DNA of 64,000 nt. Source: Achromobacter spanius (lineage in GTDB: Bacteria; Pseudomonadota; Gammaproteobacteria; Burkholderiales; Burkholderiaceae_B). The notes beneath the pieces were generated by a model, which searched no databases, was not told the DNA's origin, and saw only the letters and a list, made by a program, of their open reading frames with translations. The translations under genes were made by a program, and so were the position numbers. This document shows, piece after piece, positions 33,884 to 42,524 of this stretch. The stretch spans positions 3,906,001 through 3,970,000 of the forward strand of contig NZ_CP121261.1 of the NCBI RefSeq assembly GCF_029637605.1, given 5' to 3'. Each line of letters opens with the position of its first letter. Positions within the stretch are counted from its first letter, which is position 1.

Positions 33884-35474
33884 CGCCGTGATATCCGTAT
33901 TTGATGCCGCCCAACACGCGCGTGCGCAGGGCTTCGTTGAAGGGATAGGTGTAGGCCTGACCCACCACCACCACGTGCGCCACATTCGCCAGCACGCGGC
34001 GGCGCAGCGCCTGGCCAAGGGATTCGTCGTCGCGCCCGGACTCCGCGCGCGACATCTGCTGGAACAGCTCGCTTTGCGTGACGCCGTTCTGCATGAAGGA
34101 AAACGCTGTCCACACGCAGACCAGCGTCAACACCAAGGCCGCGCCCGCCGCGCGTGTCGCGGTGCGGCCGGGTTCCTGGCCCGCGGGCGTGCGCAGCCAG
34201 ACGACCAGCTTGGCAATCAGGTACAGCAGCTTGGCGAAGTGACCCACCGCGCCCAACAGCGAGCACAGCAGGGCCACGGGCGGCACGATGGCCGCGCGGG
34301 CCGCGTCCTGGCCCAACTGCTGATGCTGTCCGCCGCGCTGAAAGTCCGCGGTTTGCGCGGAAAAGCGGGGCATGGCTTCGTCCACCGCGTGGTCCAGCAT
34401 GCCGTCGTACAGCCGCTTGAAGCTGGCGGCATCGGTGTAGTTGGCCGCCACGTTCATGTTGGCCGGCACCAAGAGCGCCTGCCGCAACAGCTTCTGCACA
34501 CCAGGACGGGCCACGAAGTCTTCATACGACAGACCAGGCGGAATGGCATCGCCTTCAACATGTACGGTACGGCTGCGCAGGGTCTTCCAATACTGCTGCG
34601 CGACCGCGTCGTTGAAAGTCGCGCGGTCATACGGCTGCCAGTCGGCCGGCACCGGCACACGCTTGCGCACGTCGCGCACCACGCGGCTCTCGTAGCGCGC
34701 GGGCACCGTTTCCGGGGTCCAGCCGCGCCGCGATAAATTCTTGCGGTAGTCGCTCCAGGCGCGGTCCTGCTCGCGCGCCAGGCCGATGTCGGAGGCCACG
34801 GGCACCCCGGCGTATTTCTTCCAGCGCTCGGCCACGGACTGCATCACCGTGGTGTAGACCTGGTGATAGCCACGTATGCCCGGCGCCGTCATGCGCACGT
34901 CGCGGCCATCGAACGTGAAGGTCTTCATCTGGCGTTGCAGATCGGCGCGGATGACCTGGCGCTTCTTGGGTTCGACCTTCTCGTCCAGGTTATCGATGTT
35001 GGACAGCAGCACCTGGAACACCGCCAGGAACGCCTTGCCCTCGGGCCGCGCATAGACCGCGTCATCTACCAGACCGTCCAGATGCAGATCGCCCTGCACC
35101 AGCGAGCGCTGCAGCAAGCCGGCATTGGTGGCGATGCGGCGGAAGTCCCCATCGCGCGTATCCACCAACACATTCACCAAGGTCTTGATGGCGCCGAACA
35201 CCACGAACGCGGTCACGGCGCAGGCGATGGTGATCTTCAGAAACGAAGGCTTGCCGGTACGCAAGCGCCGCGTCCACAGCACCTGCAACACCACCAGCGC
35301 GGCGGCAATGCCCGACAGGCTGCGGCCGAAGAACTCCAGTTCTTCGATGTCGTGCGGCGTGGCGCGGCTGCCCACCACGTCAAGCAGGCGCGCGTTGAAA
35401 CCAAGCTCAAAGCTCAGGTAGACGACCGTCAGCGCGATCAGGATAAGAATCTGGCGAATCTGGGCTTGCCGCAC
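33873..35474 (-). CDS. Hypothetical multi-domain membrane protein
   Basis: This 533-aa protein is not one I recognise. Hydrophobic segments lie at about 8-25, 50-67 and 79-103, then a soluble, charged central part (about 105-390). Two further hydrophobic regions follow at about 395-428 and 440-460, and a short soluble tail. The central part contains repeated basic/acidic stretches but no known motif. It is flanked by a lipoprotein gene (1 base upstream) and the GDPD gene (overlapping downstream), all on one strand. An envelope sensor or transport role linked to these is possible but not shown. Confidence 0.75.
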   Translation of the reverse strand: MRQAQIRQILILIALTVVYLSFELGFNARLLDVVGSRATPHDIEELEFFGRSLSGIAAALVVLQVLWTRRLRTGKPSFLKITIACAVTAFVVFGAIKTLVNVLVDTRDGDFRRIATNAGLLQRSLVQGDLHLDGLVDDAVYARPEGKAFLAVFQVLLSNIDNLDEKVEPKKRQVIRADLQRQMKTFTFDGRDVRMTAPGIRGYHQVYTTVMQSVAERWKKYAGVPVASDIGLAREQDRAWSDYRKNLSRRGWTPETVPARYESRVVRDVRKRVPVPADWQPYDRATFNDAVAQQYWKTLRSRTVHVEGDAIPPGLSYEDFVARPGVQKLLRQALLVPANMNVAANYTDAASFKRLYDGMLDHAVDEAMPRFSAQTADFQRGGQHQQLGQDAARAAIVPPVALLCSLLGAVGHFAKLLYLIAKLVVWLRTPAGQEPGRTATRAAGAALVLTLVCVWTAFSFMQNGVTQSELFQQMSRAESGRDDESLGQALRRRVLANVAHVVVVGQAYTYPFNEALRTRVLGGIKYGYHGDAS

Positions 35475-35475
35475 G

Positions 35476-36381
35476 TCAATCTCTCAGGTCGATTCGGGTC
35501 GAGGTGATTTCCTCGTCGGGCAGGTCCAGCTTGGCGGGCGTGCGCGAGGCGCCGGCGCGTGGCGACGAGACGCTGGCGCTGGCCGCCGTCGCGTTGCCGC
35601 CCGACACGGGGGCAGGCGGCGCGGGCACGACGCGACCCGCGCTCTGTGATGGCGCGGTGGCGGGCGTTGCCGGCGTCGGCGCGGGGGACTTGTTAGGCCG
35701 ACCGGACTTGCCCGACTTGCCCTTGGCGGTCGGCGCGGCCGGTGGCGGATACACGCCGTACTGACGGATCGATTCCAGATAGCCCGAGGGGTACAGCGAT
35801 TCGTCGGCGAAGGGTTTGGCGCGCGGGTTCATGCCCGCCACCGACTTCACGTCGCCACGGCGCATGCGGCCGTCCTGCGTGTAGACAAAGCGCTCAATCG
35901 CGGCGCCTTTGGGAAAGTCCAACGTCATGGCGCTGCGGTCGTCTTGCACCAGCACGGCCGGGCGGTCGCGGCAATTGCCCAGGTCCCAGGACAGCACGTC
36001 CGAGCCCTCGATGGCCAGCACCGTGTAGCGGTAGTCGCAACGGCGGGTTTGCGTCTCGATGAGCACCACCGTGCGCGGGCCCACGTTCTCGGTGCGCGCC
36101 ACTCGGGCCGATTCCACGTTGTTCAAGGGCACCACGCGCTGGTTGCCCGAGAGCTTGACCGAGAAGTTCTTGCCTTCGCGCCGCAACGTGCCCAAGCCCC
36201 CGTCTTGCAAGGGAAACTGGCCGATCTCGGTGCCGAACAAGGCCGCGGTATCGACGCTATAGACGAAGTTGCCACGGGAATTGGTCTTGATCGCGCAGGC
36301 GCTCAAGCCCCCCAGCAACAGCAGCATCGCCGCAAGGCGCAGGGTCAACGAACGGAACAAGAACGGGTGCATCGAAATCAT
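35476..36381 (-). CDS. Hypothetical lipoprotein
   Basis: This protein has about 301 residues. It has a hydrophobic N-terminus with a good lipobox (LLLGGLSAC, cysteine at about residue 29). The middle is beta-rich (about 35-210), and the last 90 residues are Pro/Ala/Ser/Lys-rich and probably disordered. The start is uncertain: ATGs at 36381 and 36372 lack a strong ribosome site, and 36405 is further upstream. The Pro/Ala-rich tail resembles periplasm-spanning linkers. It lies first in a three-gene unit with the 533-aa membrane protein and GDPD. Function is unknown. Confidence 0.75.
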   Translation of the reverse strand: MISMHPFLFRSLTLRLAAMLLLLGGLSACAIKTNSRGNFVYSVDTAALFGTEIGQFPLQDGGLGTLRREGKNFSVKLSGNQRVVPLNNVESARVARTENVGPRTVVLIETQTRRCDYRYTVLAIEGSDVLSWDLGNCRDRPAVLVQDDRSAMTLDFPKGAAIERFVYTQDGRMRRGDVKSVAGMNPRAKPFADESLYPSGYLESIRQYGVYPPPAAPTAKGKSGKSGRPNKSPAPTPATPATAPSQSAGRVVPAPPAPVSGGNATAASASVSSPRAGASRTPAKLDLPDEEITSTRIDLRD

Positions 36382-36478
36382 CGTGGTATCTGGAAGGCCC
36401 CGCAATGTATCTCAAAGTTACAAGGCGAGGCCAGGCTTGTTTCAATTCCGCGAACGCCGCAGCGCCCGCATTTTTTAA

Positions 36479-36946
36479 TCAGCTTGCGCTGACGCCGCCT
36501 TGCTTGCTTTCCAGCGCGTCCTTGACCAGTTCGCCCGCGCTATGGCGGATGACCGACACGCAACGCGCCACGATGGCGCGCAGCAAGGCTTCGGCCGGCA
36601 GCGTATCGGCGGCGGCCACAAAGCTCTCGAGCGATGCCGTCACGCGTCCGGGCTTGCCGTCGCGGTCTTGCTGCAAGCTGAGCTTGACCGCCTTGCAGCG
36701 GTGATTGACCGCGTTGATGACTTCCAGCAGTTGCACGCGGCTCAGGCCCAGTTCCTCGGCATCGACGAAGCTCGGGTACACCAGGCGCAGGAACTCCGGA
36801 TCCGACTCGCTCAGGCTGAAGAACATGGTGCCCAGGTCGGGGTGGCGAAACAGCACGTCGCCGTCTTCGTCAATGCGGGCGACCAGGCCCAGTTCTTCCT
36901 GGACCACGTTCTGGTACAGGACGGTCAGCGGGGTGGGGTTGGACAT
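36479..36946 (-). CDS. YbjN-like/secretion-chaperone-fold hypothetical protein
   Basis: This 155-aa soluble acidic protein has the pattern of YbjN-like or type III chaperone-like folds (ARIDEDGDVLFRHPDLGTMF, DPEFLRLVYPSF). The C-terminal half is amphipathic helices. It is the first gene leftward of a divergent promoter region shared with the membrane protein at 37148. The GGGGACTC-type sequence before the ATG is only a moderate ribosome site. The fold call is by eye and tentative; a chaperone or regulatory partner role is possible. Confidence 0.65.
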   Translation of the reverse strand: MSNPTPLTVLYQNVVQEELGLVARIDEDGDVLFRHPDLGTMFFSLSESDPEFLRLVYPSFVDAEELGLSRVQLLEVINAVNHRCKAVKLSLQQDRDGKPGRVTASLESFVAAADTLPAEALLRAIVARCVSVIRHSAGELVKDALESKQGGVSAS

Positions 36947-37026
36947 GAGGGGACTCTCCGTGGGGGTGTGGCAAAGGGGATATGGCGGCGCGACAATCCG
37001 CGCCCTTGCCCTCTGCTACGCACCCG

Positions 37027-37091
37027 GCGCGGAAAGGTTCGAAAAATATGTTTGAGGAAACCCCATAAAAATAAATCGAACCTTTTCGCGC
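37027..37091. promoter_or_regulatory. 16-bp inverted repeat between the divergent halves of the sigma/caspase cluster
   Basis: Arm GCGCGGAAAGGTTCGA (37027-37042) and arm TCGAACCTTTTCGCGC (37076-37091) are complementary at 15 of 16 positions around a 33-base AT-rich spacer. Each arm therefore places the same AAAGGTTCGA motif upstream of, and pointing to, one of the divergent genes at 36946 and 37148. The layout fits two promoters for one regulator, possibly the ECF sigma factor encoded nearby, or a cruciform/hairpin. Confidence 0.65.
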
Positions 37092-37147
37092 GCCGCGCAT
37101 AGCGATGGGTACAGGCACACATGTGCCGCCACCCACAAGGAAAGACC

Positions 37148-37744
37148 ATGCAAGAGAAAGCGCTGCGCGACGCCCTGACCCAGGCCAAAACCCTTGGCGG
37201 CCGTTTGGCGGCCATGGCCGCCCCCGCCGCCGCCCGTGTCAACCGCGGTGACGCCGTGGGCGCATTGCTGTTTTTGCTGGCCACGACTGTGTTCTCGGTG
37301 CTCACCGTGCGCATGATGGGGTCCAACGCCAGCCTCAGCTTCTATGACCTCTTGTGCCTGCAAAACGGCGGCAGCGCGCAAGGCGCGATGGCGGGTGAAG
37401 CGTCGGGCGCGGGCATCTATGCGCTGCTGTGGCTGCTGGCGGTGGTGGGCCCCCTGCTGCCGTCGCTGATGCCGCAGCGCGCCGCCCGCCTGGGCTACTT
37501 CCTGCCGCTGGCCTTATGGGGCATTGCACTGGCCGGTGTGGTCTCGCAAGTGCGCGAACTGATGGAGGCCACGCGCCAGTTCGCCGGCTTCATGGGGAAT
37601 TCGCGCGCCAGCCGCAACATGGCGGGCGACATGGCCTCCACGCTGTGGAGCAGCCTGAGCTTTGGTTTCGGCTTCTATCTGTCGCTGGCGATCGTGGCGG
37701 GCTTCACCATTCGCGGCATCGCCGTGCTGCGCCGCCGCGCTTGA
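37148..37744 (+). CDS. Hypothetical inner-membrane protein
   Basis: This 198-aa protein has four predicted membrane segments (about 38-56, 88-107, 117-137 and 173-193) and short loops. The ATG at 37148 has AAGGAAAG upstream. I do not recognise the family. It is the first gene of the rightward unit and is followed by a hairpin (37770-37799) and then the sigma-factor gene. A membrane sensor component of the sigma/caspase system is one possibility. Confidence 0.7.
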   Translation: MQEKALRDALTQAKTLGGRLAAMAAPAAARVNRGDAVGALLFLLATTVFSVLTVRMMGSNASLSFYDLLCLQNGGSAQGAMAGEASGAGIYALLWLLAVVGPLLPSLMPQRAARLGYFLPLALWGIALAGVVSQVRELMEATRQFAGFMGNSRASRNMAGDMASTLWSSLSFGFGFYLSLAIVAGFTIRGIAVLRRRA

Positions 37745-37769
37745 TTTTCCTGGCTTGCACGGCTAAGGT

Positions 37770-37799
37770 GCCGCTGCCCTCGCCTTGCAGGGCGGCGGC
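37770..37799 (+). terminator. Hairpin between the membrane protein gene and the sigma factor gene
   Basis: GCCGCTGCCCT and AGGGCGGCGGC pair over 11 bases with one mismatch and an 8-base loop. It lies 26 bases after the stop codon. No U-tract follows, so termination is probably partial. It could separate expression of the membrane protein from the sigma factor. Confidence 0.45.
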
Positions 37800-37857
37800 G
37801 TCCCGCGCCGATGGGCTGACGTCACGCGCGTCCAGTTCGCCAACAACAAGCTGAACC

Positions 37858-38523
37858 ATGAACTCGCTCGAACCCAAGCGCTACGTCATCACCAATGTCG
37901 ACGCGCTGTTGCGCATCATGCATGCCGACCCGCGCTACGCGCTGGAGTTCCGCAACAAGGCCGAACAACACATCACGCTGAAGCTGCGCAAGAAGTTCTT
38001 CAATACCTCGCCGGAAGGCGTGGTGGACGCATTCAACAACGCGCTGATGAAGTTCCTGCAAACCCGCACGTTCAAGGACGAAGGCTTTCAGCACGGCCAG
38101 CCGCCGGGCGGTTGGGCGGCGCATGAGTTGGCGGTCAGCAAGCTGGGCGGCTACCTGTACCGGGGTTCATTGCACGAGCTGATTCAGATGCATCGGCGCA
38201 CGCGGCACGAAGTGCGCTGGAGCGGACCGAACGCCGACGGCGATGCGGACGACAACGTCTTTGACGACGCCGAAGACGTTGGCGACCCCTCGCCGTTTGC
38301 CGACCCGGCGCATGCCTACGAGCACCTGTCGGTCGTGCAGCGCATGCGCGACTGCCTCAACAAACTAAGCGATACCTTGCGCGCCACGATGTTCCTGTAT
38401 CTGGACGAAGTGCCAATGGAACAGATCGCCAAGCAGCAAGATCTGCACGTGCCCACCGTCAAGAGCCGCCTGCATGCGGCGCGCAAGCTTGTGGCGGACT
38501 GCACGCGCAAAGGAATGGACTGA
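37858..38523 (+). CDS. ECF-like RNA polymerase sigma factor
   Basis: This 221-aa protein has sigma region 2-like sequence in residues 25-100 and region 4 at the C-terminus. Region 4 reads QRMRDCLNKLSDTLRATMFL, then DEVPMEQIAKQQDLHVPTVKSRLHAARKLV, a clear helix-turn-helix. An acidic insert (PNADGDADDNVFDDAEDVGD) lies between the two. The gene is followed after 2 bases by a membrane anti-sigma factor. Region 2 is divergent from standard ECF factors, so promoter preference cannot be predicted. It probably controls the surrounding cluster. Confidence 0.85.
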   Translation: MNSLEPKRYVITNVDALLRIMHADPRYALEFRNKAEQHITLKLRKKFFNTSPEGVVDAFNNALMKFLQTRTFKDEGFQHGQPPGGWAAHELAVSKLGGYLYRGSLHELIQMHRRTRHEVRWSGPNADGDADDNVFDDAEDVGDPSPFADPAHAYEHLSVVQRMRDCLNKLSDTLRATMFLYLDEVPMEQIAKQQDLHVPTVKSRLHAARKLVADCTRKGMD

Positions 38524-38525
38524 TC

Positions 38526-39200
38526 ATGTCTGAAGACCGCGTACTGTCCTACCTGTCGGGCGAGCTCGACGACGACGCGCGCCGCGCGTTCGAGGCCGAC
38601 CTGGCGCGCGACCCCGCGCTACAGGCCGAAGTCGACGACTGGCGCACGCTGGCGCAAGCGCGCCAGATGGCGCACAACGACATCGGCCAGGCCGCGCGCG
38701 ACACCGGCTTTCTGCGGGCACTGGCCGAGCAGGCGCGGATAGCGTCCACGCCGAAGCCCGAGATCAAAACCACCCGTGCCCGCCTGTGGCAATGGCTGTG
38801 GCCCACGCCTGCCAGCCCGCTCATGCCTTTGGGCTGGGCGCTGGCGATTGCACTGTCGGTCGTGGTCGTGCTGCAAGCGCCGCACGACGGCAGCGTGACA
38901 GGCGCAGGATCGGGTGCACTGCCGGGCACCATGTCCGACGGCGTGCCGCTATCGGGCGGCACGCTGACCCGGGGCGGCGGCGCTTGCCCGCGCCTGGTGG
39001 TGGATTTGCCCGACGGCGTGACCGCCAAGCAACTGCGCAACACCTTGTCCCAGTACGCCGTGTCGATCGTCGCGGGCCCTGACGAAGACGGCCGCTCTGT
39101 GTTGAGCGCCGCGCGCGAGTCCTCCCTGCACGACGCCGCGCAGGCGCTGGGCGCGCGGTCCGTGTCCGTGGCGCCGGCCGGCGCCTGCCCCAAACCATGA
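38526..39200 (+). CDS. Membrane anti-sigma factor
   Basis: This 224-aa single-pass protein has a cytoplasmic N-terminus (MSEDRVLSYLSGELDDDARR), the usual anti-sigma domain start. One TM segment lies at about 99-117 and a periplasmic part of about 100 residues follows. The zinc HxxxCxxC motif is absent. The mature periplasmic part has cysteines in GGACPRLVVDL and near the end (GACPKP). It is coupled to the sigma gene upstream (2-base gap) and to the caspase gene downstream (ATGA overlap). Confidence 0.83.
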   Translation: MSEDRVLSYLSGELDDDARRAFEADLARDPALQAEVDDWRTLAQARQMAHNDIGQAARDTGFLRALAEQARIASTPKPEIKTTRARLWQWLWPTPASPLMPLGWALAIALSVVVVLQAPHDGSVTGAGSGALPGTMSDGVPLSGGTLTRGGGACPRLVVDLPDGVTAKQLRNTLSQYAVSIVAGPDEDGRSVLSAARESSLHDAAQALGARSVSVAPAGACPKP

Positions 39201-40660
39201 AAGCGCCAGTGATTGTCATGCCCCCCTCGATTTCGCACCAGCCCGCGCGACGCCGTCTGCTGGCCGCCTCCCTCGGCGCCGGCCTGCTGGCCTGGCACGG
39301 CATTGGCTTGAGCAACCCCGCACCAACCCCGGTGCCGGCCAAGCGCCGCTTTGCCCTGGTCATCGGCAACGCCCGCTACGCACTGCCCGCCAACGCCTTG
39401 GCGAACCCGGTCAACGACGCGCGCCTGATCGCGGACACGCTGCGCAAGCGGAACCTGGACGTCACCTTGCTGACCGACCTGACCACCGCCCAGATGGAAG
39501 CGGCGGTGGACGAGTTCGCCACCCGCGCCACGGGCGCCGATCTGGCGCTGGTGTACTTCGCGGGTCACGCGGTGGCCGTGGACGATGTGAACTATCTGTT
39601 CGGCGTGGAGCTTCCCGTGCCGCTGGCCGAGGTGCGCATCCGTACCGCCCAGCAAGGCTCGCTGAGCTTGAAGCGCGTGTCGCAGGCCCTGCGCCGCGCG
39701 CAAGTGCGCGCCCGCCTGCTGGTGCTGGACGCCTGCCGCACCAACCTGACGCGCGGCGCGCCGTCGGCGGGGCTGGTCCATACCGTGCCCGCGGGCGGTG
39801 AACTGATCGCGTTCTCTACCCAGCCCGGCGCCACGGCCGAAGACGGCTTTGGCAACGAGGGGCCGCGCCACAGCCCCTATGCGTTCTACTTCGCGCAAGG
39901 CCTGGCCGACTTGCCCGCGTCCGCACCGGTGGAAACGTTCTTCAAGCAATTGACGGGCGACGTGCAGGTGGCCACCGCCTATCGGCAGATTCCACACTAC
40001 GCCAGCAGCCTGGTCGGCACCATCACCTTCACCAGCCTGGCGGACGGCCAGACGCCGGCCGTGCCCGGTGCTAATCCCGCCAAACCGGCCAACGCTGGCG
40101 CGTCCGGCCGAGGCCCGTCGCCCACGCTGGGCCGCGATTTGATCAAGGCCCGCATCAGCGCCTGGGAATATGAAATCGAACGCGGCGCGCAATACCTGGA
40201 CGAGCCGCGTCTGGCCTCATTACAGGCGCGCGCGCAAGCGGGCGACGTGGTGGCCATGACCACGCTGGGCCTGATCGCCGAAAACGGCGAACACGTCACG
40301 CAGGACTACAAGGCCGCTGCCCGCTGGTATCAACGCGCCGCCGACCAGGGCTTCGCGCCCGCGCAGACCTATCTGGGTGAATTGGCCGGCATGGGGCGCG
40401 GCATGCCCAAGAATTACAACGTGGCGGAACGGCTGTTTCGCGATGCCGCCGAAGCCGGCCACCGCCGCGCGGCGCTGAATCTGCTGGACCTGCGTGTTCG
40501 CATGGGCGAACCCCTGGACCCGCGCGAATGGGCCGAGGTATTGCAAGACGCGGTACGCAACCCCGTCGGGCTGCCGCTGCCAGGCATGCCGCCCATCCAG
40601 GGTCTGCCCGACATGCCCTGGATGCGCGCCCTGGGCGTGCGCCCGCCCGGGCAGCCTTGA
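39197..40660 (+). CDS. Exported caspase-family (C14) protease with Sel1-like repeats
   Basis: This 487-aa protein has an RR-type signal (ARRRLLAASLGAGLLAW, residues about 17-33) suggesting Tat export. A caspase-fold domain covers about 50-275 with the catalytic dyad H124 (YFAGHA) and C180 (VLDACR) intact. After a Pro/Gly/Ala-rich linker, Sel1-like repeats appear at about 350-430 (AMTTLGLIAENGEHVTQDYK, AARWYQRAADQGFAPAQTYL, AERLFRDAAEAGHRRAALNL). Its start overlaps the anti-sigma stop. It may be an envelope protease that acts in the sigma pathway, a relation not established for this family. Confidence 0.88.
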   Translation: MKAPVIVMPPSISHQPARRRLLAASLGAGLLAWHGIGLSNPAPTPVPAKRRFALVIGNARYALPANALANPVNDARLIADTLRKRNLDVTLLTDLTTAQMEAAVDEFATRATGADLALVYFAGHAVAVDDVNYLFGVELPVPLAEVRIRTAQQGSLSLKRVSQALRRAQVRARLLVLDACRTNLTRGAPSAGLVHTVPAGGELIAFSTQPGATAEDGFGNEGPRHSPYAFYFAQGLADLPASAPVETFFKQLTGDVQVATAYRQIPHYASSLVGTITFTSLADGQTPAVPGANPAKPANAGASGRGPSPTLGRDLIKARISAWEYEIERGAQYLDEPRLASLQARAQAGDVVAMTTLGLIAENGEHVTQDYKAAARWYQRAADQGFAPAQTYLGELAGMGRGMPKNYNVAERLFRDAAEAGHRRAALNLLDLRVRMGEPLDPREWAEVLQDAVRNPVGLPLPGMPPIQGLPDMPWMRALGVRPPGQP

Positions 40661-40721
40661 GGCGAACGGCAGGCGCCACTTCGGCTAGGATAAAGGCGTT
40701 GCCCAACCGCAGGAGTTTGCG

Positions 40722-41108
40722 ATGCCCTCACTGAGACACATCATCCTGGCGGCCGCCGCCGCCCTGGCCATGCCGCTAGCGGCGCACGCCGAAAGCGTTA
40801 CCTTGCACGCCGAACGCGCCACCGCCAGCGCTGACAACACCGGCGCCCGCGTGGTCGACGTTGAACTCAAGCCCGACAGCCGCAAGGCGCTGGCCGACTT
40901 CACCCGCGAGCGCGTCGGCAAGCGCATTCAACTGCGGTCCAACGGCATCCTGCTGTCGTCGGCCACTTTGATGAGTCCACTGGAAGGCGATAGCTTTCGC
41001 ATCACGGCCGGCGAACACGGCTTTGCGGGCAAGTCCGCCGAAGAGATTGCCCAAGGCATCATGAAAGACGGCGGCCTGACCGTGGACGACGAGAACACGG
41101 CCAAGTAG
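40722..41108 (+). CDS. Small exported protein with a SecD P1-head-like domain
   Basis: This 128-aa protein has a signal peptide (residues 1-23, ending LAAHA). The mature part resembles the P1 head subdomain of SecD: VELKPDSRKALADFTRERVG, then KRIQLRSNGILLSSATLMSP and GDSFRITAG. No membrane segments of SecD are present, so it is a stand-alone periplasmic domain. AGGAG precedes the start. It lies 61 bases after the caspase gene on the same strand and may be the last gene of that unit. Confidence 0.75.
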   Translation: MPSLRHIILAAAAALAMPLAAHAESVTLHAERATASADNTGARVVDVELKPDSRKALADFTRERVGKRIQLRSNGILLSSATLMSPLEGDSFRITAGEHGFAGKSAEEIAQGIMKDGGLTVDDENTAK

Positions 41109-41222
41109 CGGCTGGCTGGCTGGCGTCACGCAGCAAGCGTCATGCGCCAACGTGCCGGTGGCCATCTTCGGCGAAATGGATTCGCACGCCGTGCATCACC
41201 CGTCAAACCCGCGCGGGCCGGT

Positions 41223-42428
41223 TCAGCCCGCGATTTCAAACAGGCCGGCCGCGCCCATGCCTCCGCCCACGCACATCGTGACGACGGCGTAGCGCACGCC
41301 GCGCCGTCGGCCTTCTATCAACGCATGCCCGGCCATGCGCGCGCCCGACATGCCGTAAGGGTGGCCGATGGCGATGGCGCCGCCGTTGACGTTCAGGCGG
41401 TCATCCGGAATGCCCAACTGATCCCGGCAGTACAGCACCTGGCAGGCGAAGGCTTCGTTCAGTTCCCACAAGCCGATGTCATCGACCTTCAAGCCGTGCC
41501 GTGCCAGCAAACGCGGCACGGCATGTACTGGCCCGATGCCCATCTCTTCCGGTCCGCAGCCCGCCACGGCCATGCCCCGATAGATGCCCAGCGGTGTCAG
41601 CCCACGACGGCGCGCCTGCGCGGCTTCCATCACCACGCAGGCCGAGGCGCCGTCCGACAGTTGCGAGGAATTTCCGGCAGTGATGTGGTGGCCAACTTCC
41701 AAGCGCTGACCGTTCTTGAACACGGGTTGCAGCGCGGCCAGGCTGTCCAGCGACGTGTCGGGCCGGTTGCCCTCGTCGCGGGTCAGCGTCACGGCCTGCG
41801 CGGAAGTCTCACCAGTGGCACGGTCCGTCACCTGCTTGACGGCGGCGAGCGGCACGATCTCTTCATCGAAGCGGCCAGCGGCCTGGGCGGCGGCCGTGCG
41901 TTGCTGCGAGCGCAGCGCATAGGCGTCTTGCGCGGCACGGGGAATGCCGTAGCGGCTGGCCACGATCTCGGCCGTTTCCAGCATGCTCATGAATATTTCC
42001 GGTTGCTCGCGCATCAGGGCATCGTCGAACCAGCGGCTGCGATTCATGCGGTCGTTCTGCACCAGCGAAATGGATTCCAGCCCGCCCGCCACCACGATGT
42101 CCATGCCTTCCTGCGTGACCTGCCGCGCGGCCGTGGCAATGGCCATCAGGCCAGAGGCGCACTGGCGGTCCAGCGTCATCGCGGCCACGTGCACGGGCAG
42201 GCCCGCCCGCAGCGCCGCCTGCCGCGCCACGTTCATGTGGGTGGTGCCTTGCTGCAAGGCGGCGCCCAGGATCACGTCTTCCACCTCGCGGGGGTCGATG
42301 CCCGCGCGCGCCACCGCATGCGATATCGCATGGCCGCCCAGCGTGGGTGCGGTGGTGTCGTTGAACGCCCCACGATAAGCCCGACCGATCGGCGTGCGGG
42401 CAGTCGAAACGATGACGGCTTCTCTCAT
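41223..42428 (-). CDS. Acetyl-CoA acetyltransferase (thiolase)
   Basis: This 401-aa cytoplasmic enzyme performs thiolytic cleavage or condensation of acyl-CoA. The active cysteine is C90 in LDRQCASGL. Further marks are [31 protein letters not shown] (histidine) and the C-terminal [13 protein letters not shown]. The length is normal for thiolase II. It is the last gene of the leftward acyl-CoA operon controlled by TetR, and would release acetyl-CoA (or propionyl-CoA) at the end of the pathway. Confidence 0.92.
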   Translation of the reverse strand: MREAVIVSTARTPIGRAYRGAFNDTTAPTLGGHAISHAVARAGIDPREVEDVILGAALQQGTTHMNVARQAALRAGLPVHVAAMTLDRQCASGLMAIATAARQVTQEGMDIVVAGGLESISLVQNDRMNRSRWFDDALMREQPEIFMSMLETAEIVASRYGIPRAAQDAYALRSQQRTAAAQAAGRFDEEIVPLAAVKQVTDRATGETSAQAVTLTRDEGNRPDTSLDSLAALQPVFKNGQRLEVGHHITAGNSSQLSDGASACVVMEAAQARRRGLTPLGIYRGMAVAGCGPEEMGIGPVHAVPRLLARHGLKVDDIGLWELNEAFACQVLYCRDQLGIPDDRLNVNGGAIAIGHPYGMSGARMAGHALIEGRRRGVRYAVVTMCVGGGMGAAGLFEIAG

Positions 42429-42444
42429 GATGAAATCCCAGGTC

Positions 42445-42516
42445 TTGATCGCATTGACCGTGCTGGTCGTGCCGATCGTGTTGATCTTGCTGGTCTTGCG
42501 GATCTTGCTGAACGCG
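42445..42516. repeat. Degenerate 9-bp tandem repeat, eight units, between the ALDH and thiolase genes
   Basis: Read on the plus strand the units are TTGATCGCA, TTGACCGTG, CTGGTCGTG, CCGATCGTG, TTGATCTTG, CTGGTCTTG, CGGATCTTG and CTGAACGCG. Together they fill most of the 96-bp gap. The period is a multiple of three, so an open frame runs through it, but no protein is supported. Confidence 0.75.
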
Positions 42517-42524
42517 CTTGTTTT

